Positions 1 through 16,368 are shown, counted from the stretch's first letter. The stretch is 64,000 nucleotides of DNA from Fimbriiglobus ruber (GCF_002197845.1 NZ_NIDE01000014.1:372001-436000), one strand, 5' to 3'. Notes: generated by a model not told the origin, from the sequence alone. Program-made: numbers and translations.

Positions 1-705
1 GTGGCCGCCGGGGACCTGAACGGGGACGGGGTGCCGGACGTCGTCGTCACCCCCGACCAGGGCGGCGGGCCGGTCGTGGCCGTGTACGACGGGGCCGCCC
101 TGGCCCAGGGAAACGTCGTCCAGATCGCCCGCTTCTTCGGCATCCAGGACCCCAACTTCCGGGGCGGCGACCGGGCCGCCGTCGGCGACCTGAACGGGAC
201 GGCCGGCGGGGGTGACCTGATCGTGGCCGCGGGGTTCGGCGGCGGGCCCCGGGTGGCTGGGTACGTCGGGTCGTCCTTGGCGTCCGGCACCCCGGTCAAG
301 TTGTTCCCCGATTTCTTCGCGTTCGAGCCGTCCGTCCAGAACGGGGCGTACGTGGCCGTCGGGGACGTCAACGGGGACGGCAAGGCGGATCTCATCGCCG
401 GGGCCGGGCCGGGTGGCGGCCCGCGGGTGACGGTGTTCGACGGGGCCAGCCTACTGGACAACCAACAGACGACGATCGCCGACTTCTTCGCCGGCGACCC
501 GTCGAACCGGAATGGGGTACGGGTGGCCGCCAAGAACCTGGACGGGAGCGATCAAGCCGGGGTGGTGGTCGGGCCGGGGAGTGGAGCCGGGACCACGGTC
601 ACGGCATACACCGGGCAGGCGCTGACCACCAGTCCGAACTCACCAGCATCGCTGTTCGACTTCACCCCGTCTGGCATTGCCAGTGACGGCGTCTTCGTTG
701 GGTAA
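1..705 (+). CDS. FG-GAP/VCBS repeat protein, C-terminal part
   Basis: This is the 3' end of a larger gene, and its 5' part lies outside the window. The 234 visible residues form repeated blades of about 60-70 residues. They carry FG-GAP/VCBS calcium-loop motifs such as GDLNGDGVPD near residue 5 and GDVNGDGKAD near residue 120, with recurring GGGPRV strands between them. Proteins of this type are usually exported beta-propellers, and planctomycetes encode many. The stop is TAA at 703-705. No C-terminal anchor is visible. The function is unknown beyond a probable extracellular or surface role, which is inference from the family. Confidence 0.85.
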   Translation: MAAGDLNGDGVPDVVVTPDQGGGPVVAVYDGAALAQGNVVQIARFFGIQDPNFRGGDRAAVGDLNGTAGGGDLIVAAGFGGGPRVAGYVGSSLASGTPVKLFPDFFAFEPSVQNGAYVAVGDVNGDGKADLIAGAGPGGGPRVTVFDGASLLDNQQTTIADFFAGDPSNRNGVRVAAKNLDGSDQAGVVVGPGSGAGTTVTAYTGQALTTSPNSPASLFDFTPSGIASDGVFVG

Positions 706-712
706 GAAAGCG

Positions 713-1438
713 TTAGCCGTGGCTCTTGAGCAGTAGGTCCGTCAGGGCCGACAGCGCGACCCGCTGTCGGCCCTCGGCGTCGAAGTTGGACGGGGCGAGC
801 CACTGTTCAAACGCGGCCCGGAGGGCGGGCCATTCGGAATCGATGATGGAATACCAGGCCGTGTCGCGGCTCCGCTGTTTGACGACGGTCGCCTGGCGGA
901 ACACGCCCTCGAACGAGAAGCCGAGCCGCTGGGCGGACCGCCGGGACGGGGCATTTAGCGCGTTGCACTTCCACTCGTACCGCCGGTAGCCGAGCGCGAA
1001 CGCCCGCTCCATCATCAGGGTCATCGCCTCAGTAGCTGCCGGCGTTTGCTGGAGGAGCGGCGAAAAGTGCAGGTGGCCGACCTCGATCGACCCGTGCCGC
1101 GGGTCGATCCGGAGGTAACTCGCGATGCCGACCGCCCGGCCGGAGGATCGGTCGACGATCGCGAAGAACTGCGGGTCGTTACTCACGGCCGATGCGACTG
1201 CCCAGGCGCGGTACGCCTCGAAGTCGGCGAACGGGCCGTAGCCCAGGTAGGTCCAGGTCCGGCCGTCGGTGTCGAGCTGGTTGGCCGCGTGGAGCGATTC
1301 CGCGTGGGCGTCCGGGTTCAGCGGCTCGACCCGGCAGAAGCGGCCCTCCATCGGCTCGCGGGGCGGCAACGGCGGCGGAGCCCAATCGGGTACGAGCGGG
1401 CCGACCGGTTGGCCGAGGTGGTTGGTTTCGTGCGACAT
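713..1438 (-). CDS. GNAT family N-acetyltransferase
   Basis: A 241-residue protein of the RimJ/RimL-like GNAT type. It begins with about 45 residues rich in proline. The acetyltransferase fold follows, with the strand EVGHLHFSP around residue 120 and the acceptor-side motif RYEWKCNALNAPSRRSAQRLGF around residues 150-172, typical of the subgroup that acetylates N-terminal or small-molecule amines using acetyl-CoA. The ATG start at 1438 fits the family length. The gene converges on the FG-GAP gene with only 7 bp between the stops. The substrate cannot be told from the sequence. Confidence 0.85.
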   Translation of the reverse strand: MSHETNHLGQPVGPLVPDWAPPPLPPREPMEGRFCRVEPLNPDAHAESLHAANQLDTDGRTWTYLGYGPFADFEAYRAWAVASAVSNDPQFFAIVDRSSGRAVGIASYLRIDPRHGSIEVGHLHFSPLLQQTPAATEAMTLMMERAFALGYRRYEWKCNALNAPSRRSAQRLGFSFEGVFRQATVVKQRSRDTAWYSIIDSEWPALRAAFEQWLAPSNFDAEGRQRVALSALTDLLLKSHG

Positions 1439-1531
1439 GTGGGGATTCCGATCGGCCGGGCCGTGGGTTTTCGGGTGACGGTGTGCCCGACAGAACCGAC
1501 GCGGCAGCCCGCGTCGAGGTTCGGCCCGGCG

Positions 1532-2445
1532 TCAGCCGTCCGGCCGGGCGCACAGGAGGGCCAGGACGGCCATCCGGACGGCGAGGCCGTTCGTCACCTG
1601 GTCGAGGATCACGGAGTTCGGCCCGTCGGCCACGTCCGGCGTGAGTTCGACGCCGCGGTTGATCGGGCCGGGGCGAGGATGAGCAGGCCCGGCTTGGCCC
1701 GTTTCATGCGGTCGCCGTTCAGGCCGAACAGGGCGGCGTACTCGCGGACGGACGGGAACAGCCCGGTCCGCTGCCGCTCGATCTGGAGGCGGAGCAGGTT
1801 CACCACGTCGCACTCGGCCAGGACGCGGTCGAGGTCGTCCGCGATCTCGACGCCGAGGGAGGCCACTTCCCGCGGGACGAGGGTGGTCGGCCCGCAGGCG
1901 ATCACCCGCGCGCCGAGCTTCACCAGCCCGTGGATGTTGCTCCGGGCGACCCGGCTGTGGGCGATGTCGCCGACGATCGCGACCGTCAGCCCGGCGATCT
2001 TCCCCCGCGCCCGGCGGATGGTGAAGATGTCGAGCAGGCCCTGGGTCGGGTGTTCGTGGGCGCCGTCGCCCGCGTTGATGACGCGGACGGCCGGGCGGAG
2101 GTGTTGGGTGAGCAGCCGGGGGGCGCCGGCCGAGGCGTGCCGGACGACGACGGCGTCGATGCCCATCGCCTCGATGTTCCGGGCCGTGTCGATGAACGAC
2201 TCACCCTTGGACGTACTCGACCCGCTCGGCGAGAAGTCGAGTGTCTCCGCCCCGAGCCGCCGGGCCGCCAGGCTGAAGCTGATCTTGGTCCGGGTCGACG
2301 GCTCGTAGAACAGGTTCGCGACGATCGTCCCTTTAAGCGTGTCGAGCTTCCCCGCGCGGCCGGCCGACAGGTAGTGTTCGGCCCGGTCGAGAATGTCAAC
2401 GATCTGGGCCGGCGTCAGGTCTTCGAGGCCGAGTAGGTGATTCAT
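1532..2445 (-). pseudogene. pyrB: Aspartate carbamoyltransferase catalytic chain, single-base frameshift
   Basis: ATCase joins carbamoyl phosphate and aspartate in the second step of pyrimidine synthesis. From ATG 2445 the protein shows [12 protein letters not shown] (carbamoyl-phosphate site), [14 protein letters not shown] and a Rossmann-like [12 protein letters not shown]. After LLIL the frame changes. The expected continuation, [10 protein letters not shown] through [11 protein letters not shown], lies in the neighbouring frame and ends at TGA 1532-1534. Adding one G to the four-G run at 1670-1673 restores a 304-residue protein, the normal catalytic-chain length. Without it, translation ends near 1609 with an unrelated tail. 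This could be a sequencing error in a homopolymer or a true mutation. An in-frame upstream extension to 2508 is possible, but the ATG at 2445 matches the family better. Confidence 0.85.
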
Positions 2446-2525
2446 AGTGCAACTGACGGAAAAGAACCTTGGTGTGGGTGGATGTTCGCGCCCGGTATCC
2501 CCGGGCATGGGTGCGGTCGAGCCCC

Positions 2526-2677
2526 GGTGTCCCCGGGCTCCCGCCCGGGTCTACGTTAGGCCGCCCCGGAGGGGCGGAAGAGCGCGCCGACCTGCGTCAC
2601 GGCGATCGGGTCCGGGAATCGTTTTCCGCCCCTCCGGGGCGGCCTAACGTAGACCCGGGCGGGAGCCCGGGGACACC
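2526..2677. repeat. Long inverted repeat, 54-bp perfect arms
   Basis: The arms at 2526-2579 and 2624-2677 are perfect reverse complements around a 44-bp loop. Each arm contains nested GC palindromes (ccccggg, gcccgggc). The element fills the gap between pyrB and the amidohydrolase gene. A closely similar element lies at 50179-50328, so this is a dispersed family of non-coding palindromic elements. It could act as a terminator, but it is much longer than one and is better seen as a MITE- or REP-like repeat. Confidence 0.9.
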
Positions 2678-2701
2678 GGGCGCGGACTGCCTGCCAACTC
2701 C

Positions 2702-4273
2702 TTAATTCTTCTTACGCAGCCCCCGCCCCGGCAGCGCCTTCGTCCGCTCGCCGTTGTGCAAGACCAATTCACCATTCACGGCCACGTGCTCGACGCCGAC
2801 CGCCAGCGCTTTGCCGTTCTCGAACGTGGACCGGTCCGCGATCGTGTCCGGGTCGAAGACGACGACGTCGGCGGCGTACCCGGCGGCGAGCAGACCGCGG
2901 TCGGTCAGCCCGTGGCGGCGGGCGCCGTGGTACGCGAGGTGGCGAACGGCCGTTTCGATCGTCCAGGTGCCGTTGCGGACGTACTCACCGAGGTACCGCG
3001 CGAAGCACCCGGTTCCCCGCGGGTGGGGGGCGCCGCCGCAGTAGATGCCGTCGCTACCGGCCATCATCGCCGGGTGCCGCATCAGCGCGCGGGTGTCGGA
3101 TTCTTGCCGCTCGGCGAAGTGCCGCAAGACGCAGCCGGCGGCCAGGTCCGTGGTGACGAGCAGGTCGCAGACGAAGTCGACCGTTTGCCGCACACTGGTC
3201 CCGCCCGTGTGGGCCTTGACCGCGTCCGAGAGCAGCATCCCTTCGTAGTGCTTCCAGTCCGGGTGCGGGACGTTCGCGAGGCGGATCGTGTTGATCGGGA
3301 ACCGCGGGGTGGCGAAGGCGGCTTCGAGGTCGCGGCGGACGGCCGGGTCGCGGAGGCGGGCGACGGTCGCCTCGATCCCGCCGGCGCAGTATTCCGGCGG
3401 CAGCGTGACCATCGCCACGATCGTATTGCCGTACAGGTAGCAGTAGAGGTCGTAGGTCACGTCCACCCCGTCCGCGCGAGCCGCGTCGACCACCGGCAGC
3501 GCGTGGTCGGCGATGACGTTGAAGTGGGAGACGTGGACGCCGCACCCGGCCCCGCGGCCGATCGCGAACACCTCCTCGATCGCCGGTCCGAACCGCTGCG
3601 GGGTATACCCCCGCATGTGCGTGACGTACACCCCGCCGAACGGGGCAATCTCTTCGCAGAGGGCGGTGAGTTCGTGGACGTCCGCGTAAATGCTCGGGAC
3701 GTAGTCCAGACCGGACGACAGGCCGACCGCCCCCTGTTCCATCCCCTCGCGGACGAGCCGACGCATGCGGGCGAGTTCGTCCACGGTCGGCGGGCGGTCC
3801 TCCAGGCCCATCACTTCCATCCGGACGTTGCCGTTCGGGATCAGCGTGGCCGCGTTGATCGCGGCCTTGCGGTCGATCACGTCCAGGTACTCGGCCACCG
3901 TCCGCCAGTCCTTGCCGGGCGTGGGGAAGTTGCCGTTGAAGCCGGCCGTGTACCGCTTCATGTACCGCATCGTCTCGGGCGACGCCGGCGCGAACGCGAC
4001 ACCGTCCTGGCCGACGATGTACGTGGTCACGCCCTGGCGGACGGCCGGCTCGTGGTACGGGTCGACGATGAGGGGCAGGTCGCCGTGGACGTGCGTGTCG
4101 ACGAAGCCGGGGCAGACGATCTTGCCGGTGGCGTCGATCGTCTGCTTCGCTTCGGCCTTGCCGATCTGGCCGACGGCAATGACGCGATCGCCGGTCACGC
4201 CGATGTCGGCGCGGACCCACGGGAGGCCGGTCCCGTCCACGACGCGACCGTTACGGATGAGCAAATCGAACAT
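2702..4273 (-). CDS. N-acyl-D-amino-acid deacylase family amidohydrolase
   Basis: A 523-residue enzyme of the D-aminoacylase branch of the amidohydrolase superfamily, which hydrolyses N-acyl-D-amino acids or related amides at a metal centre. It begins FDLLIRNGRVVDGTG, the family's beta-sandwich start. It then has the metal-binding THVHGD, histidines in YVTHMRGY and HVSHFN, and the catalytic aspartate in GSDGIYCGG near residue 400. The C-terminal GYAADVVVFDPDTI closes the sandwich domain. The ATG at 4273 is preferred over the longer frame to 4363 because homologues start with this strand. No signal peptide is seen, so it is probably cytoplasmic. The exact substrate is not determined. Confidence 0.85.
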   Translation of the reverse strand: MFDLLIRNGRVVDGTGLPWVRADIGVTGDRVIAVGQIGKAEAKQTIDATGKIVCPGFVDTHVHGDLPLIVDPYHEPAVRQGVTTYIVGQDGVAFAPASPETMRYMKRYTAGFNGNFPTPGKDWRTVAEYLDVIDRKAAINAATLIPNGNVRMEVMGLEDRPPTVDELARMRRLVREGMEQGAVGLSSGLDYVPSIYADVHELTALCEEIAPFGGVYVTHMRGYTPQRFGPAIEEVFAIGRGAGCGVHVSHFNVIADHALPVVDAARADGVDVTYDLYCYLYGNTIVAMVTLPPEYCAGGIEATVARLRDPAVRRDLEAAFATPRFPINTIRLANVPHPDWKHYEGMLLSDAVKAHTGGTSVRQTVDFVCDLLVTTDLAAGCVLRHFAERQESDTRALMRHPAMMAGSDGIYCGGAPHPRGTGCFARYLGEYVRNGTWTIETAVRHLAYHGARRHGLTDRGLLAAGYAADVVVFDPDTIADRSTFENGKALAVGVEHVAVNGELVLHNGERTKALPGRGLRKKN

Positions 4274-4359
4274 GAATGACCCGGGGGAACGCGGCGGGAG
4301 GCTGCACGGAACTTTACCACCGGCGGGCGGTAGTGGCCAGGGTACGGGCCCGTGCCGGC

Positions 4360-4926
4360 TCAAGAGATTGGTGTGACCGAATCCGATCCCGAGGTGACGG
4401 CCGCGTCAGCCGACGGAAACGCCGGCGCGGGCCGCACGCCTTCGTTCCACCCCCACGACCCTTCGCTCCACTCCCACGACCCGACCCTATGAATGTCGAC
4501 TCCCGCCGCGCCCGGCAGCGCCCAACAAGAGGCGTACCAGTCGTATGAGCCGCCACCCGCGACGACGCGAAGGATTCCCGCGGTCGCCTGGTGGCCTGTC
4601 CATCGGCCGAGCCACTTCCGCCAACCGCTTTCGAGATGGGTTAGCCAGACTTCGACGAGCCACCGGGACAAGCCCGCCGGGGGCGGCGCTATCACATACC
4701 GGGTGTTCGCGCAGACGTAGGACAAACCCATGCCGCCGAGCCACGATTGGTAGTGGAGCGACGATGCTTGGTCTCGCATGCCCATGTAAATGACTGTTAC
4801 CCACAGCTGCCAGGCCGAAGCCGGGCTGTCGTCGAGGTTCAGGGCGTCTCCGTCCGCCGTCCACTGCAACGATTCACGATCGAGATCGATGACGATCATT
4901 TCCGCCGTCCCCTCGTGACGGAGCAT
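4360..4926 (-). CDS. Hypothetical protein
   Basis: I do not recognise this protein. From ATG 4926 it has 188 residues and is rich in tryptophan and tyrosine (WQLWVTVIYMGM, WLVEVWLTHLESGWRKWLGRW). The tail is low-complexity with repeated SWEW/SWGW. Coding sense continues upstream in frame (FHELIPLLRRPVDEI), so the true start may be further 5', up to a TTG at 5052. The frame lacks a clear ribosome binding site and the strand assignment rests on the plausible residue content. It could be a decayed or species-specific gene. Confidence 0.4.
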   Translation of the reverse strand: MLRHEGTAEMIVIDLDRESLQWTADGDALNLDDSPASAWQLWVTVIYMGMRDQASSLHYQSWLGGMGLSYVCANTRYVIAPPPAGLSRWLVEVWLTHLESGWRKWLGRWTGHQATAGILRVVAGGGSYDWYASCWALPGAAGVDIHRVGSWEWSEGSWGWNEGVRPAPAFPSADAAVTSGSDSVTPIS

Positions 4927-5117
4927 TATTTCGTCCACCGGTCGTCGTAAAAGCGGGATCAACTCGTGGAAATGGGGCTGGAATCTGTATGAGCTTGTCC
5001 GCCGGCGGGCGTGACAAAGGGCGGGTCGCGTCGTTCGGCACACTCGCGCCAAGTAAGCCTAGATTTGCTCAGATTGTCATGCGCAAAACATGCGATTAAG
5101 TGAACAGGTGTCAGTTA

Positions 5118-5282
5118 TTATACGGCCGCGTCTGCTGGCCCGGACAAATCGAGATACAGATCCTTCAGATGGTCAATGAGATCTTCCAGGCTTTCCCCCT
5201 GCGTCCAGTAGTCTGAGTAATCTTGCAGGTAACCTAGCCAGGCATCGCCCTCATTCCAATGAACATACTTAACCGTTTGCAT
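5118..5282 (-). CDS. HicB-like antitoxin-family protein, orphan
   Basis: A small protein of 54 residues from the ATG at 5282. It has the partial HicB pattern: an N-terminal strand, then GYLQDYSDYWTQGESLEDLIDHLKDLYLDL, like the 'G...DYP...TQGETLEEA..N..EAL' signature of HicB-type antitoxins. No HicA toxin reading frame lies on either side, so it is an orphan or a solitary HicB-like regulator. Its leucine- and aspartate-rich helix is well formed. The longer frame to 5420 adds residues that do not look related. Confidence 0.55.
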   Translation of the reverse strand: MQTVKYVHWNEGDAWLGYLQDYSDYWTQGESLEDLIDHLKDLYLDLSGPADAAV

Positions 5283-5638
5283 CGTCCGGCCCTCATCCGG
5301 TACCACGACTGCGATTTGTACCCACGCCGCGGGAAGACAAAAGACAACTCCAACCGGCCCACACTCGGAGCGATTCAGCCCATCCACCCATACCGTAACG
5401 GACGCCATGACACCACACAAGAGTACGGTACGACCAGTTTAAGGCGAGTTTCACTGGCACCATGACCGGAAAATAACTAGGCTGGCACCTGTCGAACGAG
5501 TCTGGAAATCGAGATCTATCACGACCGAGACGGGAAAGGTGCGGTTACCGCCACTTGGCGGGCCATCCCTTTTCCGGTCATCAATCCCCACGCCGGTCGA
5601 TCTCGTCCGAAACGCAGCATCCACCGCACGGGGGTAAT

Positions 5639-12772
<7,134 letters not shown>

Positions 12773-12775
<3 letters not shown>

Positions 12776-12833
12776 GGCACGCTATTGCGTGCCGTTTTCT
12801 TGGGGGCCAAGCGGCACGCATTAGCGTGCCCTA
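12773..12833. terminator. Inverted repeat between convergent genes
   Basis: The arms at 12773-12794 and 12812-12833 (tagggcacgct...tgcgtgccg) pair with one mismatch around a 17-bp loop. The first arm overlaps the kinase stop codon. The repeat lies between the convergent kinase and SDR genes, so it could terminate both. There is no T-tract, so it may be a REP-like element. Confidence 0.6.
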
Positions 12834-12849
12834 CACTCGTCCACGACCG

Positions 12850-13602
12850 TTACCCCCACCACCCGCCGTTAACGTGGATCGTTTGGCAGGTGATGTACGC
12901 CGCGAGGTCGCTGCAGAGGAACAGGATCGCGTTCGCGATTTCGTCCGCCTCGCCCAGCCGGCCGAACGGGATCTGCTTCAACATCTCGGCCCGGGCCGCC
13001 TCGGGAATCGACTGGCCCATCTCGGTCAGCACGACGCCCGGGGCGACCGCGTTCACGGTCACCTGGCGGCGGGCGAGTTCCTTCCCGACCGCCTTCGTCA
13101 ACCCGATTACCCCGGCCTTCGCGGCCGAGTAGTTCGCCTGCCCGAAGAACCCGACGACGCCCGAGATCGACGCCATGTTCACGATCCGGCCGCCGTCGGC
13201 GATCCGCTCGGCGGCCGCCCGGCAGACGTGGAACACGCCGCTCAGGTTGGTGTCGATCACCGCGGCCCACTCGGCGTCCGTCATCTTGCGGAGGGTCCGG
13301 TCGCGGATGACGGCCGCGTTGTTCACGACGATGTGCAGCGCCCCGAACTGACGCACCGCTTCGTCCAAAAGTGCCGCGACCTGGTCCGGCTGCCGGACGT
13401 CGGCCGCGACCGCGACCGCCCGGGAGCCGAGCGCCGCGACGGCTTCCTCGGCCCGCGCGCGGTTGGCGCCCTGCCCCTCCTCGAAATAATTCACCACGAC
13501 GGCCGCCCCCGCTCGATGCAACAGGGTGGCCGTCGCGCGGCCCAGCCCCTGGCCCGCGCCAGTAACGACGGCCGTCTTGCCGGAGAGGTCGATCGCGATC
13601 AT
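12850..13602 (-). CDS. SDR family oxidoreductase, FabG-like
   Basis: A short-chain dehydrogenase/reductase of 250 residues, the classic length. It shows the NAD(P) motif TGAGQGLG (residues 14-21), NNAA at 94-97 and the catalytic set Ser145, Tyr158 and Lys162 in ASIS...NYSAAK. The sequence resembles 3-oxoacyl-ACP reductase (FabG), which reduces beta-ketoacyl-ACP in fatty-acid synthesis. It stands alone, away from other fatty-acid genes, so the substrate could be another ketone or alcohol. The start is ATG 13602. Confidence 0.88.
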   Translation of the reverse strand: MIAIDLSGKTAVVTGAGQGLGRATATLLHRAGAAVVVNYFEEGQGANRARAEEAVAALGSRAVAVAADVRQPDQVAALLDEAVRQFGALHIVVNNAAVIRDRTLRKMTDAEWAAVIDTNLSGVFHVCRAAAERIADGGRIVNMASISGVVGFFGQANYSAAKAGVIGLTKAVGKELARRQVTVNAVAPGVVLTEMGQSIPEAARAEMLKQIPFGRLGEADEIANAILFLCSDLAAYITCQTIHVNGGWWG

Positions 13603-13770
13603 GTGAACGTCTCAAGAAACGGGTGGTCGTTGCAAAACAGAGAATACCAAAAATATTCACCGCAGAGGGTACGAGAGAGCGCAGAGGAAATGCCAGAACA
13701 TTAAAAAATTTGTCATTTAAGAGGAGTACTTCATAAAAATGCGACCGCTCGGTCGGGCAATAAGCCCGAA

Positions 13771-14511
13771 TTGATTGAGAGGATATTGACCAGCGGGGTC
13801 AAGCCATCAGCCGTGTTGAACGAGCTGGACAAAGATAAGTTGTCCTCAATGTGCGCGAGCTTCGGGCTAAAATCGTCCGGTGCGAAAGCCGAACTGGTCA
13901 CCCGCCTGATAGATTTCTACGACGATCTGACGTTTGAAGAACGGGTGACAAAAGACTCGCGCGAAGAGTGGTACGCGAATTATGAACTGCTCGCAGGTCG
14001 AGCTTACGCCGAACTCCCTGCCAAGCGACTGATCAATAAGGATCTCGACATCGAGCATATGTTCGAGGACGCGACCGCGTTCTTGTTTGAGGCGCGGCTT
14101 CACGTTCCGTGCGACATGACCCGAAAAGATAACAAGGCCGACGGTAAGCTCCAACTCGACAATACCCAATGCCTACTTCTGGACTGCAAGTCTGCCGAAG
14201 CTGCGGTGAATCTGCAGGATTATCTCGACACTCAGTTCGACGGTTATCTGCGTAAAGAACGCGACAGCGGGAAACAACCCCTCGGATTTCTGGTGATCGC
14301 ACCGGGCTTTACACCGCAATCACTTCGGCTCGCCTACCAGTATAAAGCCCGGACGACCTGGGACGTGGCGTTAATCACCGCAGAAGGATTGCGGCATTTG
14401 GCCGATCGGTGGGTCATTGCCGAACCGCAAAAGCCTTTTCCGGTTCGACTGCTCAACAGGACCGACATAATCGACAAGGAACGGGCCGAAATACTATTGA
14501 GCTTGGTCTGA
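13771..14511 (+). CDS. SAP-motif protein with nuclease-like domain, N-terminus unclear
   Basis: The visible frame has 246 residues. The N-terminus holds a SAP-like DNA-binding helix pair (LSSMCASFGLKSSGAKAELVTRLI, residues 24-47). Just before it is the second half of another SAP motif (GNKPELIERIL) that runs upstream of the TTG at 13771 with no in-frame ATG. The rest has an acidic patch and LLLDCKS near residue 136, which fits the D/E-x-K part of a PD-(D/E)XK nuclease fold; this is inference. A good GAGGAG site at 13721 precedes an ATG at 13739, but that ATG is in another frame and stops after 11 codons. A frameshift or 5' truncation is likely. The region is less GC-rich than its neighbours. 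Confidence 0.6.
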   Translation: MIERILTSGVKPSAVLNELDKDKLSSMCASFGLKSSGAKAELVTRLIDFYDDLTFEERVTKDSREEWYANYELLAGRAYAELPAKRLINKDLDIEHMFEDATAFLFEARLHVPCDMTRKDNKADGKLQLDNTQCLLLDCKSAEAAVNLQDYLDTQFDGYLRKERDSGKQPLGFLVIAPGFTPQSLRLAYQYKARTTWDVALITAEGLRHLADRWVIAEPQKPFPVRLLNRTDIIDKERAEILLSLV

Positions 14512-14691
14512 CGGGGGTCCTGATTCCTGGGAATTAAGTTCTTGCCTTCTGCTCGAAACAGTTTCAGGTAACAGACTCAATTCCACGCCCGCGCAAAATC
14601 CGGCGGTCGCCCGTTGCGTCGGGCGCGGGGTGGGTTATGCTAGTTTCCGCCTACCTGTCCGACACTTTCCCTCCCGCCCGGAGCCTGTTCG

Positions 14692-16368
14692 ATGTTGCCC
14701 CGCAAGGTTCTGTTTTGGGTCGCCGCCGCCGGCGCCCTCGCGGTCGCGCCCGCACGCGCGGACGTCAAACCGCACCCGCTGTTCACCGACAACATGGTCC
14801 TCCAACAGGGCGTCTCTCTGCCCGTGTTCGGGATGGCCGACCCCGGCGAAGAAGTCACGGTCACGCTGACCGGGCCGAAAGGCTCGGCGACCGCCAAGAC
14901 CGAGGCGGACAAGACCGGCCACTGGAAGGTTCTCCTCGACAAACAAACCGCCGGGACCGGGTTCTCCCTGACCGCCGCCGGGAAGAACAAGGCCGAATTC
15001 AAGAACGTCGCCGTCGGCGAGGTCTGGGTCTGCTCCGGCCAGTCGAACATGGAGATGCAGGTCAACTCGAGCGAAACGCCGGACAAGGTCAAGGCGGAAT
15101 CGAAGCACCCGAACATCCGCCTGTTCACGGTCCACCAGCGGGCCGCGCTCGCGCCGATCACCGACCAGGCGGACCTCAAGCACTTCGAGAAGTGGGTCGT
15201 CTGCGGACCGGATACCGTCGGCCGCTTCTCGGCCGTCGCGTACCACTTCGGCGTGAGCCTGCAAAAGCACCTGGACGACACCCCGATCGGCCTGATCCAC
15301 ACGTCGTGGGGCGGGACGCCGGCCGAGGCGTGGACGAGCCTGGAGGCGCTGGCCGCCGTGCCCGAACTGAACCACTACGTCAACAACGTGAAGAACCTGA
15401 AGGAGCAGATCGCCAAGTACGACCCGGTGAAGGGCAAAGAAGCGTATGCGGCCGCGCAGGAAAAGTACAAGGAAGCCCTGGCGAAGCACAAGGATGCGGT
15501 CGAGAAGGCGAAGGCCGAGGGTAAGACGGCCCCGAAGGCCCCGACCCCTCCCCAACAGCCCGGCCCGCCCGCAGCCGGCGGCCACACCCCCGCGGCGCTG
15601 TACAACGCGATGATCGCGCCGCTGCTGCCGTACGCCGTGAAGGGCGCGATCTGGTACCAGGGCGAGTCGAACGCCGGCCGGGCGTTTGAGTACCGCACCC
15701 TGTTCGCCACGATGATCGAAGACTGGCGGACGAAGTGGAAATCCGACCTGCCGTTCATGCTCGTGCAACTCGCCCCGTTCATGGCGATCAACAAGGAGCC
15801 GCAGGACAGCCAGTGGGCCGAACTCCGCGAGGCCCAATACCTGGCCACGGTCAACCTCAAGAAGGTCGGCATGTCCGTCATCACCGACGTCGGCGACGAG
15901 AAGGACATTCACCCGAAGCCGAAGCAGCCGGTCGGCGAGCGGCTCGCGACCGCGGCCCGCGCCCTCGCCTACGGCGAGAAGGTCGAGCCGATCGGGCCGA
16001 CGTACAAGAGCCTCAAGGTCGAGGGCGACAAAGCCGTCGTGACCTTCGACCACCTGGGCGGCGGGCTCGTCGCGAAAGGCGACAAGCTGACCGGCTTCAC
16101 GGTCTGCGGGAAGGACCACAAGTTCCACAACGCCGCGGCCGAGATCAAGGGCGACACCGTCGTCGTGACGTGCCCGGACGTGGCCGAGCCGGTCGCCGTC
16201 CGGTTCGGGTGGGCCAACTTCCCGGTCGTCAACCTGTGGAGCAAGGACGGGCTGCCCGCGTGCCCGTTCCGGTCCGACACGTTCCAGGGCGTGACCGAGC
16301 CGAAGAAGCCGGCCGCGACCGCGACGAAGACCTCCGCGTCGAAGTATTCTCGGACTCGCCTGAAGTGA
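14692..16368 (+). CDS. Sialate O-acetylesterase-like SGNH hydrolase
   Basis: An exported esterase of 558 residues with a signal peptide (hydrophobic core residues 5-22, cleavage after ARA). The SGNH/SASA domain shows the nucleophile Ser118 in SGQSNM, GESN at 324-327 and the catalytic pair Asp405/His407 in DEKDIHP. Such enzymes remove O-acetyl groups from sugars on complex glycans. A lysine/alanine-rich insert lies at about residues 240-290. The last seven residues (YSRTRLK) come from an inserted IS630 element. Removing the element with one TA copy gives AAG TAA, so the native protein ended at that lysine. Activity is probably unaffected. Confidence 0.88.
   Translation: MLPRKVLFWVAAAGALAVAPARADVKPHPLFTDNMVLQQGVSLPVFGMADPGEEVTVTLTGPKGSATAKTEADKTGHWKVLLDKQTAGTGFSLTAAGKNKAEFKNVAVGEVWVCSGQSNMEMQVNSSETPDKVKAESKHPNIRLFTVHQRAALAPITDQADLKHFEKWVVCGPDTVGRFSAVAYHFGVSLQKHLDDTPIGLIHTSWGGTPAEAWTSLEALAAVPELNHYVNNVKNLKEQIAKYDPVKGKEAYAAAQEKYKEALAKHKDAVEKAKAEGKTAPKAPTPPQQPGPPAAGGHTPAALYNAMIAPLLPYAVKGAIWYQGESNAGRAFEYRTLFATMIEDWRTKWKSDLPFMLVQLAPFMAINKEPQDSQWAELREAQYLATVNLKKVGMSVITDVGDEKDIHPKPKQPVGERLATAARALAYGEKVEPIGPTYKSLKVEGDKAVVTFDHLGGGLVAKGDKLTGFTVCGKDHKFHNAAAEIKGDTVVVTCPDVAEPVAVRFGWANFPVVNLWSKDGLPACPFRSDTFQGVTEPKKPAATATKTSASKYSRTRLK

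Noticed and set aside
5118-5420. Complete HicAB toxin-antitoxin pair
   Set aside because: Only the HicB-like half is visible. Neither flank encodes a HicA-like small RNA-binding toxin.
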